In this document: in pieces, positions 54,525 through 64,000 of the stretch
Position numbering within the stretch: the stretch's first letter is position 1
Layout of the letters: every line of letters starts with the position of its first letter
Position numbers and translations under genes: made by a program
Notes under the pieces: generated by a model
What the model was told of the DNA's origin: nothing
The model's input: only the letters and a program-made list of their open reading frames with translations
Database searches by the model: none
Assembly (NCBI RefSeq): GCF_001548475.1
Contig: NZ_LRUJ01000009.1
Location: forward strand, 102,646-166,645
Direction: 5' to 3'
DNA length: 64,000 bases
From: Bordetella hinzii LMG 13501
Lineage (GTDB): Bacteria; Pseudomonadota; Gammaproteobacteria; Burkholderiales; Burkholderiaceae_B

Positions 54525-55343
54525 ATGCCGACATCCCTGTTGAGATCCTGCGCGCTGCTGGCGGTGGCGCTGCTTGCCGGCTGTGCCGGCATGAACACCA
54601 CGCAATCCGGCGCGGTGGGCGTCAACCGCACACAATACATGTCCAGCCTGGTGCCGGAGGCCCAGCTCGAACAAGAGGCTGACAAGCAATACAGCGACAT
54701 CATTGCCCAGGCCAGGACCAAGGGCTTGCTGGACAAGGATGCCGCGCAGCTGAGCCGCGTCAAGGCGATCTCGCAGCGGCTCATCGCCCAGACCGCGGTG
54801 TTCCGTCCGGACGCCGCCAAGTGGGCCTGGGAAGTGCATGTGCTGACCTCCGATGAGGTCAACGCCTGGTGCATGCCGGGCGGCAAGATCGCCGTCTATA
54901 CCGGCCTGCTGAACCAGATCAAGCCCACCGACGCTGAATTGGCCGCCGTGCTGGGCCATGAAATCGCCCATGCGCTGCGCGAGCATGCGCGAGAGCGCGT
55001 TTCGCAGCAGATGGCTACCAGCGTCGGCCTGTCCATCCTCTCGATCGCCACCGGCTCGCAGCAGGCGGCCGACCTGGGCGGGCGCTTGAGCGAAGTGATG
55101 TTCACCCTGCCCAACAGCCGCACCCATGAAAGCGAAGCCGACCTGATGGGCGTGGAACTGGCTGCGCGCGCGGGCTATGACCCGAGGGCGGCGGTCACGC
55201 TGTGGCAGAAGATGGGCGCGGCCCAGCAGGGCAGCGCGCCGCCGGAGTTTCTCTCCACCCACCCTTCGGCCAGCACCCGCATCGCCGACCTGCAGCAGGC
55301 TTCGCAGCGCGTCCTGCCGCTTTATGAACAGGCCCGGCGCTAG
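54525..55343 (+). CDS. M48-family metallopeptidase lipoprotein
   Basis: This is a 272-residue zinc peptidase with a lipoprotein signal (LLAVALLAGCAGMN, lipid-modified Cys at about 20). The zinc motif is LGHEIAHALREHAR, and the third ligand is in SRTHESEADLMG. This architecture resembles LoiP/YcaL-type outer-membrane-associated proteases that help quality control of envelope proteins. A GCGAGGG site precedes the ATG. It is probably in an operon with aroC, and is convergent with the degenerate EAL protein. Confidence 0.93.
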   Translation: MPTSLLRSCALLAVALLAGCAGMNTTQSGAVGVNRTQYMSSLVPEAQLEQEADKQYSDIIAQARTKGLLDKDAAQLSRVKAISQRLIAQTAVFRPDAAKWAWEVHVLTSDEVNAWCMPGGKIAVYTGLLNQIKPTDAELAAVLGHEIAHALREHARERVSQQMATSVGLSILSIATGSQQAADLGGRLSEVMFTLPNSRTHESEADLMGVELAARAGYDPRAAVTLWQKMGAAQQGSAPPEFLSTHPSASTRIADLQQASQRVLPLYEQARR

Positions 55344-55369
55344 GTATCTCGCGGCTTCGCCGCGGCGGG

Positions 55370-56860
55370 CTAACTGCCCAGCGCCGGCATGAGGCCGGAA
55401 TCCCGCATGACGCGCAGGCCCAGCCGGGCCAGCAGGCTGCGCGTCTGCTCATCCGGCACATCCTGGGCATAGACCTCGATGTCCAGGGCACGGGCGGTGC
55501 GCTGCACCGAGGCGGTGAGCCGCTGGCTGGCCGGGTTCCGCGACATGCCGTCGATAAAGCATCCGCCCAGCTTGACGTAGGTCAGCGGCAGGGTGTGCAG
55601 ACGGGCCACGGCGTCAAACTGCTGGGCGAGGCGGCGCAGGCCGATGCGCGCACCGTAGGCGGCCGCGGTGCGCGCCAGTGCCATGACCTCCTCCTGGCAG
55701 GCCACCAGGCCGTGGGCATCGACCTCCAACAGCAGGCGCGGCGCCAGATGAGGATGGCCGGCCAGCGACGCGGCCAGCTCACTGAGGAAGCGTTCGTCGC
55801 GCAGCGAGGCCAGGGCCAGGCGTATCGTGAGTTCGCCCGGGTGGTCGGCGAGCCAGCGCAGGCCCAGGCCGATGGCCTGCCGGTCGCAGGCCGAGACCAG
55901 GCCCAGGCGTATGGCCGGCGGGATGAACAGCGTAGCAGGGATGTGGGCCGCGTCATGCTGCAGCATGAGCATGGCCTCGGTGCGCACGGGGTCGCCAGCC
56001 GCCGTGGTCAGGACTTCCGTCTGCAGGCTGAAGCCCTGGGTCCGCAGCGCCGCGAGAATCGCCTTCTGCCAGCCCTGCTCGCCGTCCGGCGCGGTGGCGC
56101 TGTCGGCAATGCCCTGGCCGGCAGGGGCCGCCGCCTGCGCAAGGGCCTCGGTCCCCTCCGGAGGCGCCCAGCGATAGAGGCGGCCGTCATTGACCGGGAT
56201 GCCGGCCTTGCCGAGGTCGGCATGCAGCTGCCTGGCGATCAGCATGGCCTGGGCTGTCGTGGTGGACGGCATCAGGACGGCGAAATCCGCGCCGCCCAGG
56301 CGGGCCAGCAAGGTGGATTGCAGATGGGGCTGCCGCAGCGAAGCGGCGACACATTCGCCGGCGGCCTGCAGCCACTGGTTGACGGTGGCCCGGGACGGCT
56401 GGCGGGCGGCCTGATCACGCTGCCGGAAAACCAGAATGTGGCCCGGGCCTTCTTCGGCCGCGCCGGCGCGCGTGACATGAGAGGGTTCGTGTTGCGTGCC
56501 CAGCAGACGCGCCAGCCGCTGGCTGCCGCTGTCCGCTGCGCCGCCGCGCGCCGGCGCATCGCCCAGCATCGCCCGCAGCGGATCCGAGCCGGCCTTGCCA
56601 GGCTGCTGGATGCAGGCTTCGGTGGGGTCGGCAAGCGCCGGCGCACCGACCTCGCCGCTCATCGTGACCAGGCGGCTTGCGCCGATCACGACAGGAATCC
56701 CCGCGGCGCGCAGCGCGATCGTGCTGGCCGCATCGGTCATGACGTCTACCCCCGCGGGAATCTTGCTGCCCGCGCGCAGCTCGGCCAGCGAGCCATCGCC
56801 GCCGCGCATCCAGGCGCGGCCGATCAGGGAGGTGACAACAGCAGGATAGGGGGTGGCCAT
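55370..56860 (-). CDS. Retention-module-like domain fused to degenerate GGDEF-EAL
   Basis: This is a 496-residue soluble protein with an unusual combination. Residues about 5-70 (PAVVTSLIGRAWMRGGDGSL, then LRAGSKIPAGVDVMT and ASTIALRAAGIPVVIGA) follow the pattern of the N-terminal retention module of LapA/BapA-type giant adhesins, or FecR-like folds. After a low-complexity linker come a degenerate GGDEF region (ILVFRQRDQ near 142; GGADF at 189-193) and a degenerate EAL region (EAML in place of EALL; LEVDAHGL; LRRLAQQF in place of DDFG). The last two domains are clearly paralogous to those of the kinase at 49072-51786. There is no signal peptide or membrane helix. It is downstream of a LuxR-type regulator and probably in the same operon. 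Enzymatic activity is unlikely. Confidence 0.85.
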   Translation of the reverse strand: MATPYPAVVTSLIGRAWMRGGDGSLAELRAGSKIPAGVDVMTDAASTIALRAAGIPVVIGASRLVTMSGEVGAPALADPTEACIQQPGKAGSDPLRAMLGDAPARGGAADSGSQRLARLLGTQHEPSHVTRAGAAEEGPGHILVFRQRDQAARQPSRATVNQWLQAAGECVAASLRQPHLQSTLLARLGGADFAVLMPSTTTAQAMLIARQLHADLGKAGIPVNDGRLYRWAPPEGTEALAQAAAPAGQGIADSATAPDGEQGWQKAILAALRTQGFSLQTEVLTTAAGDPVRTEAMLMLQHDAAHIPATLFIPPAIRLGLVSACDRQAIGLGLRWLADHPGELTIRLALASLRDERFLSELAASLAGHPHLAPRLLLEVDAHGLVACQEEVMALARTAAAYGARIGLRRLAQQFDAVARLHTLPLTYVKLGGCFIDGMSRNPASQRLTASVQRTARALDIEVYAQDVPDEQTRSLLARLGLRVMRDSGLMPALGS

Positions 56861-56940
56861 TTGATCTTCCTGTTGGCGGGCCGGCTCTCCGCGAGGGGTG
56901 GGCCAAGGCGCGAGAGGTGTTGTTCCTTGAGGATGGGGTA

Positions 56941-57588
56941 TCAGTTGCCCGTCGTGGTTGCCTTGGGCTGGGATATGCCATGCACCAGCAGCGCCAGCTG
57001 CAGCCGGTCCGCCACGCCCACTTTCTCGAACACCGCCGACAGGTGGGCCTTGACCGTCCGTTCCGTGATACCGAGCAATTCCGCGATCTGGGCATTGGAT
57101 TGGCCGGCCGAGGCATGGCGGGCCACTGTATCCTCGCGTTCGGTCAGCAAGCCTCGGCTCCAGTCGGCTTGTACGCAGGCACGCTCCTGGACCAGCTGCA
57201 GCAGGCGCTCCACCAGCGAGCGGCCCAGCCAGATGCCGCCTTCGGCCACGACACCCAGCGCCTGCCCCAGCGCCGCCGGGCTGGCATAACCATGGCAATA
57301 GCCCTGGGCGCCGGCGCCCAGGGCCTGGGTGCCTTGCTCGTCGCTGGGATGCAGGCTGGCTACCAACAGGGCCAGGTCCCGCGTCATTTCCGGCCAGCAC
57401 GGATCCTGCCAGGCGGGACGCCGCGGCAGGTCCGCGTCGATCATGGCCACGCCACGGCCCTGTTCGCGCCAGCGGGCCAGATCGGCCATATTGCGGCCGC
57501 GCGCGGGCAGCCAACGGTGATCCAGTTGGCGCCAGTGCTGCCAGAGCAGGTCGTCATGCGTGATCAACAGGACAGGCGTCGGTTTCAT
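56941..57588 (-). CDS. LuxR/NarL-type response regulator
   Basis: This is a 215-residue regulator. The receiver domain has THDD and the phosphoacceptor Asp 51 (MIDADLP). However, the position of the conserved Lys (GYL-x-K in relatives) reads GYCHGY, so phosphorylation signalling may be altered. The C-terminal HTH is standard: LLTEREDTVARHASAGQSNAQIAELLGITERTVKAHLSAVFEKV. The ATG at 57588 has a nearby GAAGGAG site. The downstream chimera gene starts 80 bases after the stop. Paired LuxR-type regulators near retention-module adhesin genes are known from other bacteria, which suggests this locus derives from one. Confidence 0.88.
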   Translation of the reverse strand: MKPTPVLLITHDDLLWQHWRQLDHRWLPARGRNMADLARWREQGRGVAMIDADLPRRPAWQDPCWPEMTRDLALLVASLHPSDEQGTQALGAGAQGYCHGYASPAALGQALGVVAEGGIWLGRSLVERLLQLVQERACVQADWSRGLLTEREDTVARHASAGQSNAQIAELLGITERTVKAHLSAVFEKVGVADRLQLALLVHGISQPKATTTGN

Positions 57589-58191
57589 GGCTCCTTCAGT
57601 GCTTGGCGTCAGCGCAGGCCTTGCGGGTCTTGCGTGGGCGGCACCGGTCTTTTCAGGCCACGCCCGGTCTCGAAAACACTGCCCGGGACTGGCGCGTTTC
57701 ATCTTGGGGACTCCGGTTGGCCGTGGAGCGGTCCAGGCACGTCGGGCCCAATGTCGCGTGGGGAGGTTCGCGGGATCAAGAAATGATACAAAACGCGAAC
57801 AGTTTGTATGCAAATGTCATAAGGCGCGAGTCAAGATTTGTTAAGTTATTTGAAAACTCTCGGCCGGATGCATGAAATTTTTTGCCAGCATGCCACGGGG
57901 ATAATGTTCCTGCCCGAAAAATCCCTCAATAAATCATAATATTGCGTCATATGCGAAATGTTTCGCATAATTGCGTATTATGTTTCTGGCGATATTTTCC
58001 GGGATTCGGATTAATGCTTCCGTAAGTATATCTTCCTAAATGATGCACCGACAGCGCGCCGGTGGCAGGGGGGTAGTGCTTGTACTAGGATAATTGGTTG
58101 AATTGTACTAGCTTGATAGCCTGGGCATAATCGCTGCATGCCGCGCGGTCACAGCGACCGGAGGCGGTTTGCCTACTCATCAGAGCGATCC
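57589..58191. promoter_or_regulatory. AT-rich divergent regulatory region
   Basis: This is a 600-base gap without a gene. From about 57780 to 58130 it is strongly AT-rich against a GC-rich background. It contains a perfect inverted repeat, ATGCGAAA-TG-TTTCGCAT (57951-57968), followed by more ATTGCG and AATTGCGTAT sequence. Two direct TTGTACTAG copies lie at 58080-58088 and 58103-58111. Such regions attract H-NS-type silencers. It should hold the promoters of the LuxR gene (minus) and leuC (plus). Confidence 0.6.
58103..58131 (+). promoter_or_regulatory. Probable leuCDB promoter
   Basis: TTGTAC and CATAAT are separated by 17 bases, about 60 bases upstream of the leuC start. The -35 hexamer lies inside the second of two TTGTACTAG direct repeats spaced 23 bases apart. 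This suggests a LysR-type or similar regulator binds there. Confidence 0.5.
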
Positions 58192-59595
58192 ATGGCCCAA
58201 ACCCTTTACGACAAACTCTGGGACGCCCACGTCGTCCACCAGGAAACAGACGGCACCTGTCTGCTCTATATCGATCGTCATCTCCTGCACGAGGTGACCA
58301 GCCCGCAGGCGTTCGAAGGGCTGACCCTCGCCGGCCGCAAGCCCTGGCGCATCAGCGCCAACCTCGCGGTGGCCGATCACAACGTGCCCACGCTGAATCG
58401 CGCGCAGGGCATCGAAGACCCGGTGTCGCGCCTGCAGGTCGACACGCTGGACGCCAATTGCGATAAGTACGGCATCACCGAATTCCGCATGAATGACCTG
58501 CGCCAGGGCATCGTGCACGTGATCGGCCCGGAGCAGGGCGCCACGCTGCCCGGCATGACGGTGGTTTGCGGCGACTCGCACACCAGCACGCACGGCGCCA
58601 TGGGCGCGCTGGCCTTCGGCATTGGCACCTCCGAGGTCGAGCACGTGCTGGCGACCCAGACGCTGCTGATGAAAAAAGCCAAGAGCATGCTGATCAGCGT
58701 GGACGGCGAGCTGCCCTTCGGCTGTACCGCCAAGGACGTCGTGCTGCACATCATCGGCATCATCGGCACGGCCGGCGGCACGGGCCATGCCATCGAATTC
58801 GCTGGCAGCGCCATCCGCGGCCTGTCCATGGAAGGCCGCATGACGGTCTGTAATATGGCCATCGAGGCGGGCGCGCGTTCCGGCATGGTGGCCGTCGACG
58901 ACAAGACCATCGAATATTTCCGCAATCGGCCCTTTTCGCCGGTCGGCGTGCTGTGGGACCAGGCCGTCAATTACTGGCGCACCCTGCATTCCGATGAGGG
59001 CGCCAAGTTCGACCGCGTCATCCGCATCGACGCCAAGGAAATCAAGCCACAGGTGACCTGGGGCACGTCGCCCGAAATGGTGCTGCCGGTCGATGGCCGC
59101 GTGCCCGACCCCGAGCGCGAGAAGGACGAGGTCAAGCGCAGTGGCATGGAGCGCGCCCTGCAGTACATGGGCCTGACGCCCAATACCCCGCTGGTCGATA
59201 TCCGTGTCGACCGCGTGTTCATCGGCTCCTGCACGAACTCGCGCATCGAAGATCTGCGCGCCGCGGCCGCGGTGGCCCGCGGCAAGCGCGTGGCGGCCAA
59301 TGTGCGCCAGGCCATGGTGGTGCCCGGCTCGGGCCTGGTCAAGCAGCAGGCCGAGCGCGAAGGCCTGGACAAGATCTTCACCGACGCCGGCTTCGAGTGG
59401 CGCGAACCGGGCTGCTCCATGTGCCTGGCCATGAACGCGGACCGCCTGGAGCCGGGCGAGCGCTGCGCCTCGACCTCCAACCGCAATTTCGAGGGCCGCC
59501 AGGGGCAGGGCGGACGCACCCACCTTGTCAGCCCGGCCATGGCCGCGGCTGCCGCGGTGGCCGGCCATTTCGTTGACGTGCGCAGCTATCGCTGA
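58192..59595 (+). CDS. leuC: 3-isopropylmalate dehydratase large subunit
   Basis: LeuC is the iron-sulfur subunit of isopropylmalate isomerase in leucine biosynthesis. It begins [15 protein letters not shown], with [21 protein letters not shown] and [29 protein letters not shown]. Cluster-ligand cysteines are in [14 protein letters not shown] and GCSMCLAMN. The 467-residue length is normal. The ATG has an upstream CAGAGCGATCC stretch rather than a strong Shine-Dalgarno. First gene of the leu operon. Confidence 0.98.
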   Translation: MAQTLYDKLWDAHVVHQETDGTCLLYIDRHLLHEVTSPQAFEGLTLAGRKPWRISANLAVADHNVPTLNRAQGIEDPVSRLQVDTLDANCDKYGITEFRMNDLRQGIVHVIGPEQGATLPGMTVVCGDSHTSTHGAMGALAFGIGTSEVEHVLATQTLLMKKAKSMLISVDGELPFGCTAKDVVLHIIGIIGTAGGTGHAIEFAGSAIRGLSMEGRMTVCNMAIEAGARSGMVAVDDKTIEYFRNRPFSPVGVLWDQAVNYWRTLHSDEGAKFDRVIRIDAKEIKPQVTWGTSPEMVLPVDGRVPDPEREKDEVKRSGMERALQYMGLTPNTPLVDIRVDRVFIGSCTNSRIEDLRAAAAVARGKRVAANVRQAMVVPGSGLVKQQAEREGLDKIFTDAGFEWREPGCSMCLAMNADRLEPGERCASTSNRNFEGRQGQGGRTHLVSPAMAAAAAVAGHFVDVRSYR

Positions 59596-59607
59596 GCGGG
59601 GATATTC

Positions 59608-60258
59608 ATGCAAGCATTCACTTTTCACGAAGGGTTGGTCGCGCCGCTGGATCGCGAGAACGTCGACACCGACCTCATCATCCCGAAGCAGTTCTTGAAA
59701 TCGATCAAGCGCTCGGGTTTCGGCCCCAACCTGTTCGACGAGCTGCGCTACCTGGACCACGGCGAACCCGGCATGGACAATAGCAAGCGTCCGCTCAATC
59801 CGGATTTCGTGCTGAACCAGCCGCGCTACCAGGGCGCATCGGTGCTGCTGGCCCGCAAGAACTTCGGCTGCGGCTCCAGCCGCGAGCACGCGCCCTGGGC
59901 GCTGCAGCAATACGGTTTTCGCGCCATCATCGCGCCGTCGTATGCCGATATCTTCTTCAACAACAGCTTCAAGAACGGCCTGCTGCCGATTATCCTGACG
60001 GAGCTGGAGGTCGCGCGCCTGTTCGACGAGGTCAAGGCCTTCCCGGGCTACAAGCTGAAGATCGATCTCGAGCGCCAAGTGGTCATCGGCGCCGATGGCC
60101 GCGAAATGGGTTTCGAGATCGATGCCTTCCGCAAGTATTGCCTGCTCAATGGTTTTGACGACATCGGGCTGACCCTGCGCCAATCCGACAAGATCCGCGC
60201 GTTCGAGGCCGAGCGCCTGGCCCGCCATCCCTGGCTGGAAAGCCGGCCGGTGGCCTGA
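59608..60258 (+). CDS. leuD: 3-isopropylmalate dehydratase small subunit
   Basis: LeuD is the partner of LeuC. The 216-residue protein contains the conserved [41 protein letters not shown] and [20 protein letters not shown] motifs. It starts 13 bases after leuC. An intrinsic terminator-like hairpin sits between it and leuB. Confidence 0.98.
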   Translation: MQAFTFHEGLVAPLDRENVDTDLIIPKQFLKSIKRSGFGPNLFDELRYLDHGEPGMDNSKRPLNPDFVLNQPRYQGASVLLARKNFGCGSSREHAPWALQQYGFRAIIAPSYADIFFNNSFKNGLLPIILTELEVARLFDEVKAFPGYKLKIDLERQVVIGADGREMGFEIDAFRKYCLLNGFDDIGLTLRQSDKIRAFEAERLARHPWLESRPVA

Positions 60259-60284
60259 GCGTCGCGCCGTCCTTGCCGCGCGGA

Positions 60285-60319
60285 CCGGGCATCGCCGCGA
60301 TGCCCGGCGTTTTTTTTTT
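60285..60319 (+). terminator. Terminator-like hairpin between leuD and leuB
   Basis: CCGGGCATCG and CGATGCCCGG form a 10-bp perfect stem with a three-base loop, followed by CG and ten T residues, ending 20 bases before leuB. It is strong enough to stop most transcription within the leucine gene set. No obvious leader peptide was found, so it may simply lower leuB expression or be relieved by an antiterminating factor. Confidence 0.8.
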
Positions 60320-60338
60320 GCTATCTACAGGAATTCCC

Positions 60339-61415
<1,077 letters not shown>

Positions 61416-61563
61416 CCGTCGGCCGGGCCGGCGGGCCGCCGTCGGTTCGGCGCGACACGTCCCCGAATTGCGAGGGTGCAATGCAGCATTGCGCCTCGCA
61501 TTCTGATAAATTGCAGTAGTTCATTCCCGTTTTTTTCATTCCAGACCCCTAAAGAGCCCAGAA

Positions 61564-62694
61564 ATGACGCAAGCAGTAGGCCTCGTCGGTTGGCGCGGCA
61601 TGGTCGGTTCGGTTCTCATGCAGCGCATGCGTGAGGAGAACGACTTCGCACTGATCGACCCCGTGTTCTTCTCCACCAGCAACGCCGGTGGTGCCGCGCC
61701 CAAATGGGCCGAAGGCGCCGGCCCGCTGCAAGACGCAAACGATATCGAGGCCCTCAAAAAACTGCCCATCATCGTGACTGCGCAAGGTGGCGATTACACT
61801 ACCGAGGTCTATCCCAAGCTGCGCGCCGCGGGCTGGAAGGGCATCTGGATCGACGCGGCCAGCACGCTGCGCATGGCCGACGACGCCATCATCGTGCTGG
61901 ATCCGGTCAACCGTCCCGTCATCGACGCTGCCCTCAAGCGTGGCGTGCGCAACTTCATTGGCGGCAACTGCACCGTCAGCTGCATGCTGATGGGCTTGGC
62001 CGGCTTGTTCAACAACGACCTGGTCGAATGGATGACCTCCATGACCTACCAGGCCGCTTCGGGCGGCGGCGCGCAGCACATGCGCGAACTGCTCAATCAG
62101 TTCGGCATCCTCAACCAGGCCGTCAAGCCGCTGCTCGACGATCCGGCCTCGGCCATCTTGGACATCGACCGCGGCATCCTGGCCAAGCAGAAAGACGCCA
62201 GCCTGCCCCGCGAACACTTCGGCGTGCCGCTGGGCGGCAACCTGATTCCCTGGATCGACAAGGACCTGGGCAACGGCATGTCGCGCGAAGAATGGAAGGG
62301 CGAGGCCGAGACCAACAAGATCCTCGGCCGCGGCGAAGCCTTCGGCACGCCCGCCACGCCGATCGACGGCCTGTGCGTGCGTATTGGCGCCATGCGCTGC
62401 CACAGCCAGGCGCTGACCATCAAGCTCAAGCGCGATGTGCCGCTCGACGAGATCGAGGACATGATCGCCGCCGGCACGCAGTGGGCCAAAGTCGTGCCCA
62501 ACACCAAGGAAGCCACGGTCGAGCAACTGACCCCGGTGGCCGTGACCGGCACGCTGGATATCCCGGTCGGCCGCCTGCGCAAGCTCTCCATGGGCCCGCA
62601 GTACCTGGGCGCCTTCACGGTGGGCGACCAATTGCTGTGGGGCGCCGCCGAGCCGCTGCGCCGCATGCTGCGCATCGCGCTGGCCGAGGCCTGA
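61564..62694 (+). CDS. asd: Aspartate-semialdehyde dehydrogenase
   Basis: Asd reduces aspartyl phosphate to the semialdehyde, a branch point for Lys/DAP, Met and Thr. The 376-residue protein has [19 protein letters not shown] (NADP site), the catalytic Cys in [14 protein letters not shown], and [12 protein letters not shown]. The C-terminal catalytic His region is [17 protein letters not shown]. Order leuB-asd-fimV is common in Burkholderiales. A bidirectional-looking terminator follows. Confidence 0.98.
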   Translation: MTQAVGLVGWRGMVGSVLMQRMREENDFALIDPVFFSTSNAGGAAPKWAEGAGPLQDANDIEALKKLPIIVTAQGGDYTTEVYPKLRAAGWKGIWIDAASTLRMADDAIIVLDPVNRPVIDAALKRGVRNFIGGNCTVSCMLMGLAGLFNNDLVEWMTSMTYQAASGGGAQHMRELLNQFGILNQAVKPLLDDPASAILDIDRGILAKQKDASLPREHFGVPLGGNLIPWIDKDLGNGMSREEWKGEAETNKILGRGEAFGTPATPIDGLCVRIGAMRCHSQALTIKLKRDVPLDEIEDMIAAGTQWAKVVPNTKEATVEQLTPVAVTGTLDIPVGRLRKLSMGPQYLGAFTVGDQLLWGAAEPLRRMLRIALAEA

Positions 62695-62718
62695 GCCCGC
62701 GAGGGTTCGCCGTGCAGC

Positions 62719-62748
62719 AAAGGGCACCCCGGGGTGCCCTTTGTTTTT
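62719..62748 (+). terminator. asd terminator
   Basis: AAAGGGCACCCC and GGGGTGCCCTTT form a 12-bp perfect palindrome followed by GTTTTT, 25 bases after the asd stop. Confidence 0.9.
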
Positions 62749-62874
62749 GGGCGCGACGCCACAGGTGTTTACTATCTTATACGTCGAATGAATATGTTCG
62801 GTTTATGAATCGTCCTTGATCCATTACACTTTTCCCCTGCATTGCCCTGGTATAGAACACGGAAATCACACCAT

Positions 62875-64000
62875 ATGAGTTCGCGCCATTCGCAGCACCG
62901 CCTTTCTCCGCAGATCTGCCGCCAGCGCGGCCTGGCCCTCGCGCTGGCCATGGCCCTGGGCACCACATGGGGGTGGAGTGCGCAGGCGGCCCGGCTGGGG
63001 CATGCCAGGGTGGTGTCCGCCCCCGGCGAGCCCTTGCGCGTGGCGCTGCCCCTGACTGAACTCAGTCCCGAAGAGGCGCAGAGCCTGCAGGTATCCCTGG
63101 CCGATGCCGCCGATTGGCAGCGTGCCGGCCTGACACCGCCCGCGCCCCTGTCTTCCCTCAGCCTGCAGACCCAGGTCCCGCGCGACAGCTCACGCCGCGA
63201 TCTGCTCATGGTCTCGCCCCAGCCCATGCAGGGCGATGCCGTCGATGTCTTGCTCAATCTGCGCACCAGCGCCGGACAGCGCCTGGTCCAGGTGACGGTG
63301 CTCGTGCCCAAGGGGGCGCCCAAGGTGCAGCCGGCCCAGCTCGGCACGGCGCGGCCGGCGACCGGGCAGGCCGCGGGCGCCAGCGTGCATGTACGCCGCG
63401 GCGACACGCTTTACAACATCGCCCAGCGCAATCCGGTGGCCGGCGCCAATATCCACCAGATGCTGGTGGCCTTGTGGCGCGCCAACCCCAATGCCTTCAT
63501 CGGCGACAACATGAACCGCCTGAAGGCTGGCGCCGATCTGGCCCTGCCTGATGCGGACACCGTGCGCGCCATCGACCCGGCCGAGGCGCGCCGGATCTAT
63601 ATCGAACAGGTCGAGGCCTATGCGCGTTACCGCGCCGGCCTGGGCCAGGCCGCGGGCGGGACTCGCGTGAGCGCCGGCGCGGCCAGCGCGGGCAAGATCG
63701 GCAGCGGTGACACGCCGGCCGGCGCCAGCGCCGCCTCGTCCCAGGACCGCCTGCGCCTGTCTGGCGCGCCGGCCGACAGCGCCGCCGACGCCAAGCGTGA
63801 TAGCAAGGCCTCGGATGCTCATGCCCTGGCCGATGCCCGCGAGCGGGTGGATACGCTGCAATCGAACGTCGAGGCCTTGAAGCAAGCGGGCGCCGGGCGC
63901 GACAGCGCCAGCGATGGCGCCGTCGGCGCGGCGGGCATGGCCGCCGGCGCGGCGGCCGCGGCATTGGCCGGCGCCAGTCCCGCTCCCAAGGAGGCCGGGA
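62875..64000 (+). CDS. fimV: FimV-like LysM protein (5' part, runs off the window)
   Basis: The frame is open from ATG 62875 to the window end (375 codons). The product has a signal peptide (GLALALAMALGTTWGWSAQAA, residues about 20-39) and a FimV N-terminal domain (LGHARVVSAPGEPLRVALPLTELSPEEAQSL). A LysM peptidoglycan-binding module lies at about residues 173-222 (HVRRGDTLYNIAQRN, then MLVALWRANPNAFIGDNMNRLKAG). An Ala/Gly/Ser-rich region and a coiled-coil start follow. FimV proteins organise polar structures and type IV pili at the cell envelope; position after asd supports the name. Confidence 0.92.
   Translation, partial: MSSRHSQHRLSPQICRQRGLALALAMALGTTWGWSAQAARLGHARVVSAPGEPLRVALPLTELSPEEAQSLQVSLADAADWQRAGLTPPAPLSSLSLQTQVPRDSSRRDLLMVSPQPMQGDAVDVLLNLRTSAGQRLVQVTVLVPKGAPKVQPAQLGTARPATGQAAGASVHVRRGDTLYNIAQRNPVAGANIHQMLVALWRANPNAFIGDNMNRLKAGADLALPDADTVRAIDPAEARRIYIEQVEAYARYRAGLGQAAGGTRVSAGAASAGKIGSGDTPAGASAASSQDRLRLSGAPADSAADAKRDSKASDAHALADARERVDTLQSNVEALKQAGAGRDSASDGAVGAAGMAAGAAAAALAGASPAPKEAG

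Noticed and set aside
57589..58191. Small protein genes in the AT-rich gap
   Set aside because: Short open frames here are arginine/serine-rich extensions of coding frames or lack ribosome-binding sites and conserved features.
58180..60228. 682-codon minus-strand open frame opposite leuC and leuD
   Set aside because: Antisense shadow; both leu subunits have complete family signatures on the plus strand.

Overview
The window is about 64 kb of GC-rich, densely coding bacterial chromosome. Gene content and order (recA-recX, metR/metE, sucCD, tandem terC genes, hemCD-hemX-hemY, ppa, leuCDB-asd-fimV, TctDE-type two-component genes and a periplasmic-binding-protein ABC importer) point to a betaproteobacterium of the order Burkholderiales, family Alcaligenaceae. 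Bordetella or a close relative such as Achromobacter is the most likely genus. This is inferred from recognised protein families and synteny, not from a marker gene. No rRNA, tRNA, CRISPR array, insertion sequence or prophage was found.

Layout. 1-4475: the end of a membrane protein, a probable minus-strand small RNA, an MHS-family transporter and a TctD/TctE-like two-component pair. 4646-6425: SOS-controlled recA with recX. 6433-9827: divergent metR and metE. 9983-12705: a DUF2889 protein and sucCD. 12949-14622: two TerC-family membrane proteins with a structured leader and an overlooked 40-residue membrane peptide. 14632-19710: haem synthesis (hemC, hemD, hemX, hemY) and ppa. 19715-27554: a divergent uptake and catabolic island with an IclR regulator, two SDR dehydrogenases, a cupin, a Dabb protein and a complete branched-chain-type ABC importer with fused permeases. 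27655-32414: a FAH-family hydrolase, an entericidin-like lipoprotein, an acyl-CoA-dehydrogenase-like protein and an Hsp20-Lon operon. 32674-41744: a translationally coupled Tad/Flp-type pilus operon ending in a DUF192 gene. 41376-48180: housekeeping genes (BPSS1780-like, thrB, dusA, a CBS protein, a YihY/BrkB protein, DUF2069, selO). 48331-57588: a signalling island around aroC and an M48 lipoprotein. 57589-64000: an AT-rich regulatory region, then leuCDB, asd and the start of fimV.

The most unusual part is the signalling island. An OmpR-type regulator faces a histidine kinase whose linker is a degenerate GGDEF-EAL tandem. Divergent from the kinase is a membrane EAL protein that keeps its catalytic residues. 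A few kilobases away, a LuxR-type regulator lies just upstream of a protein that joins a LapA-like retention-module N-terminus to a second degenerate GGDEF-EAL tandem, which is clearly a paralogue of the one in the kinase. One intact phosphodiesterase, two catalytically dead paralogues and two DNA-binding regulators suggest a local cyclic-di-GMP-related or purely protein-protein signalling circuit. A role in surface attachment is only inferred.

Other items worth attention are the minus-strand structured RNA at the left edge, the TerC-linked 40-residue peptide, the tad operon with no recognisable tadZ or prepilin peptidase, and the DUF192 gene whose 3' end runs antisense into its neighbour.
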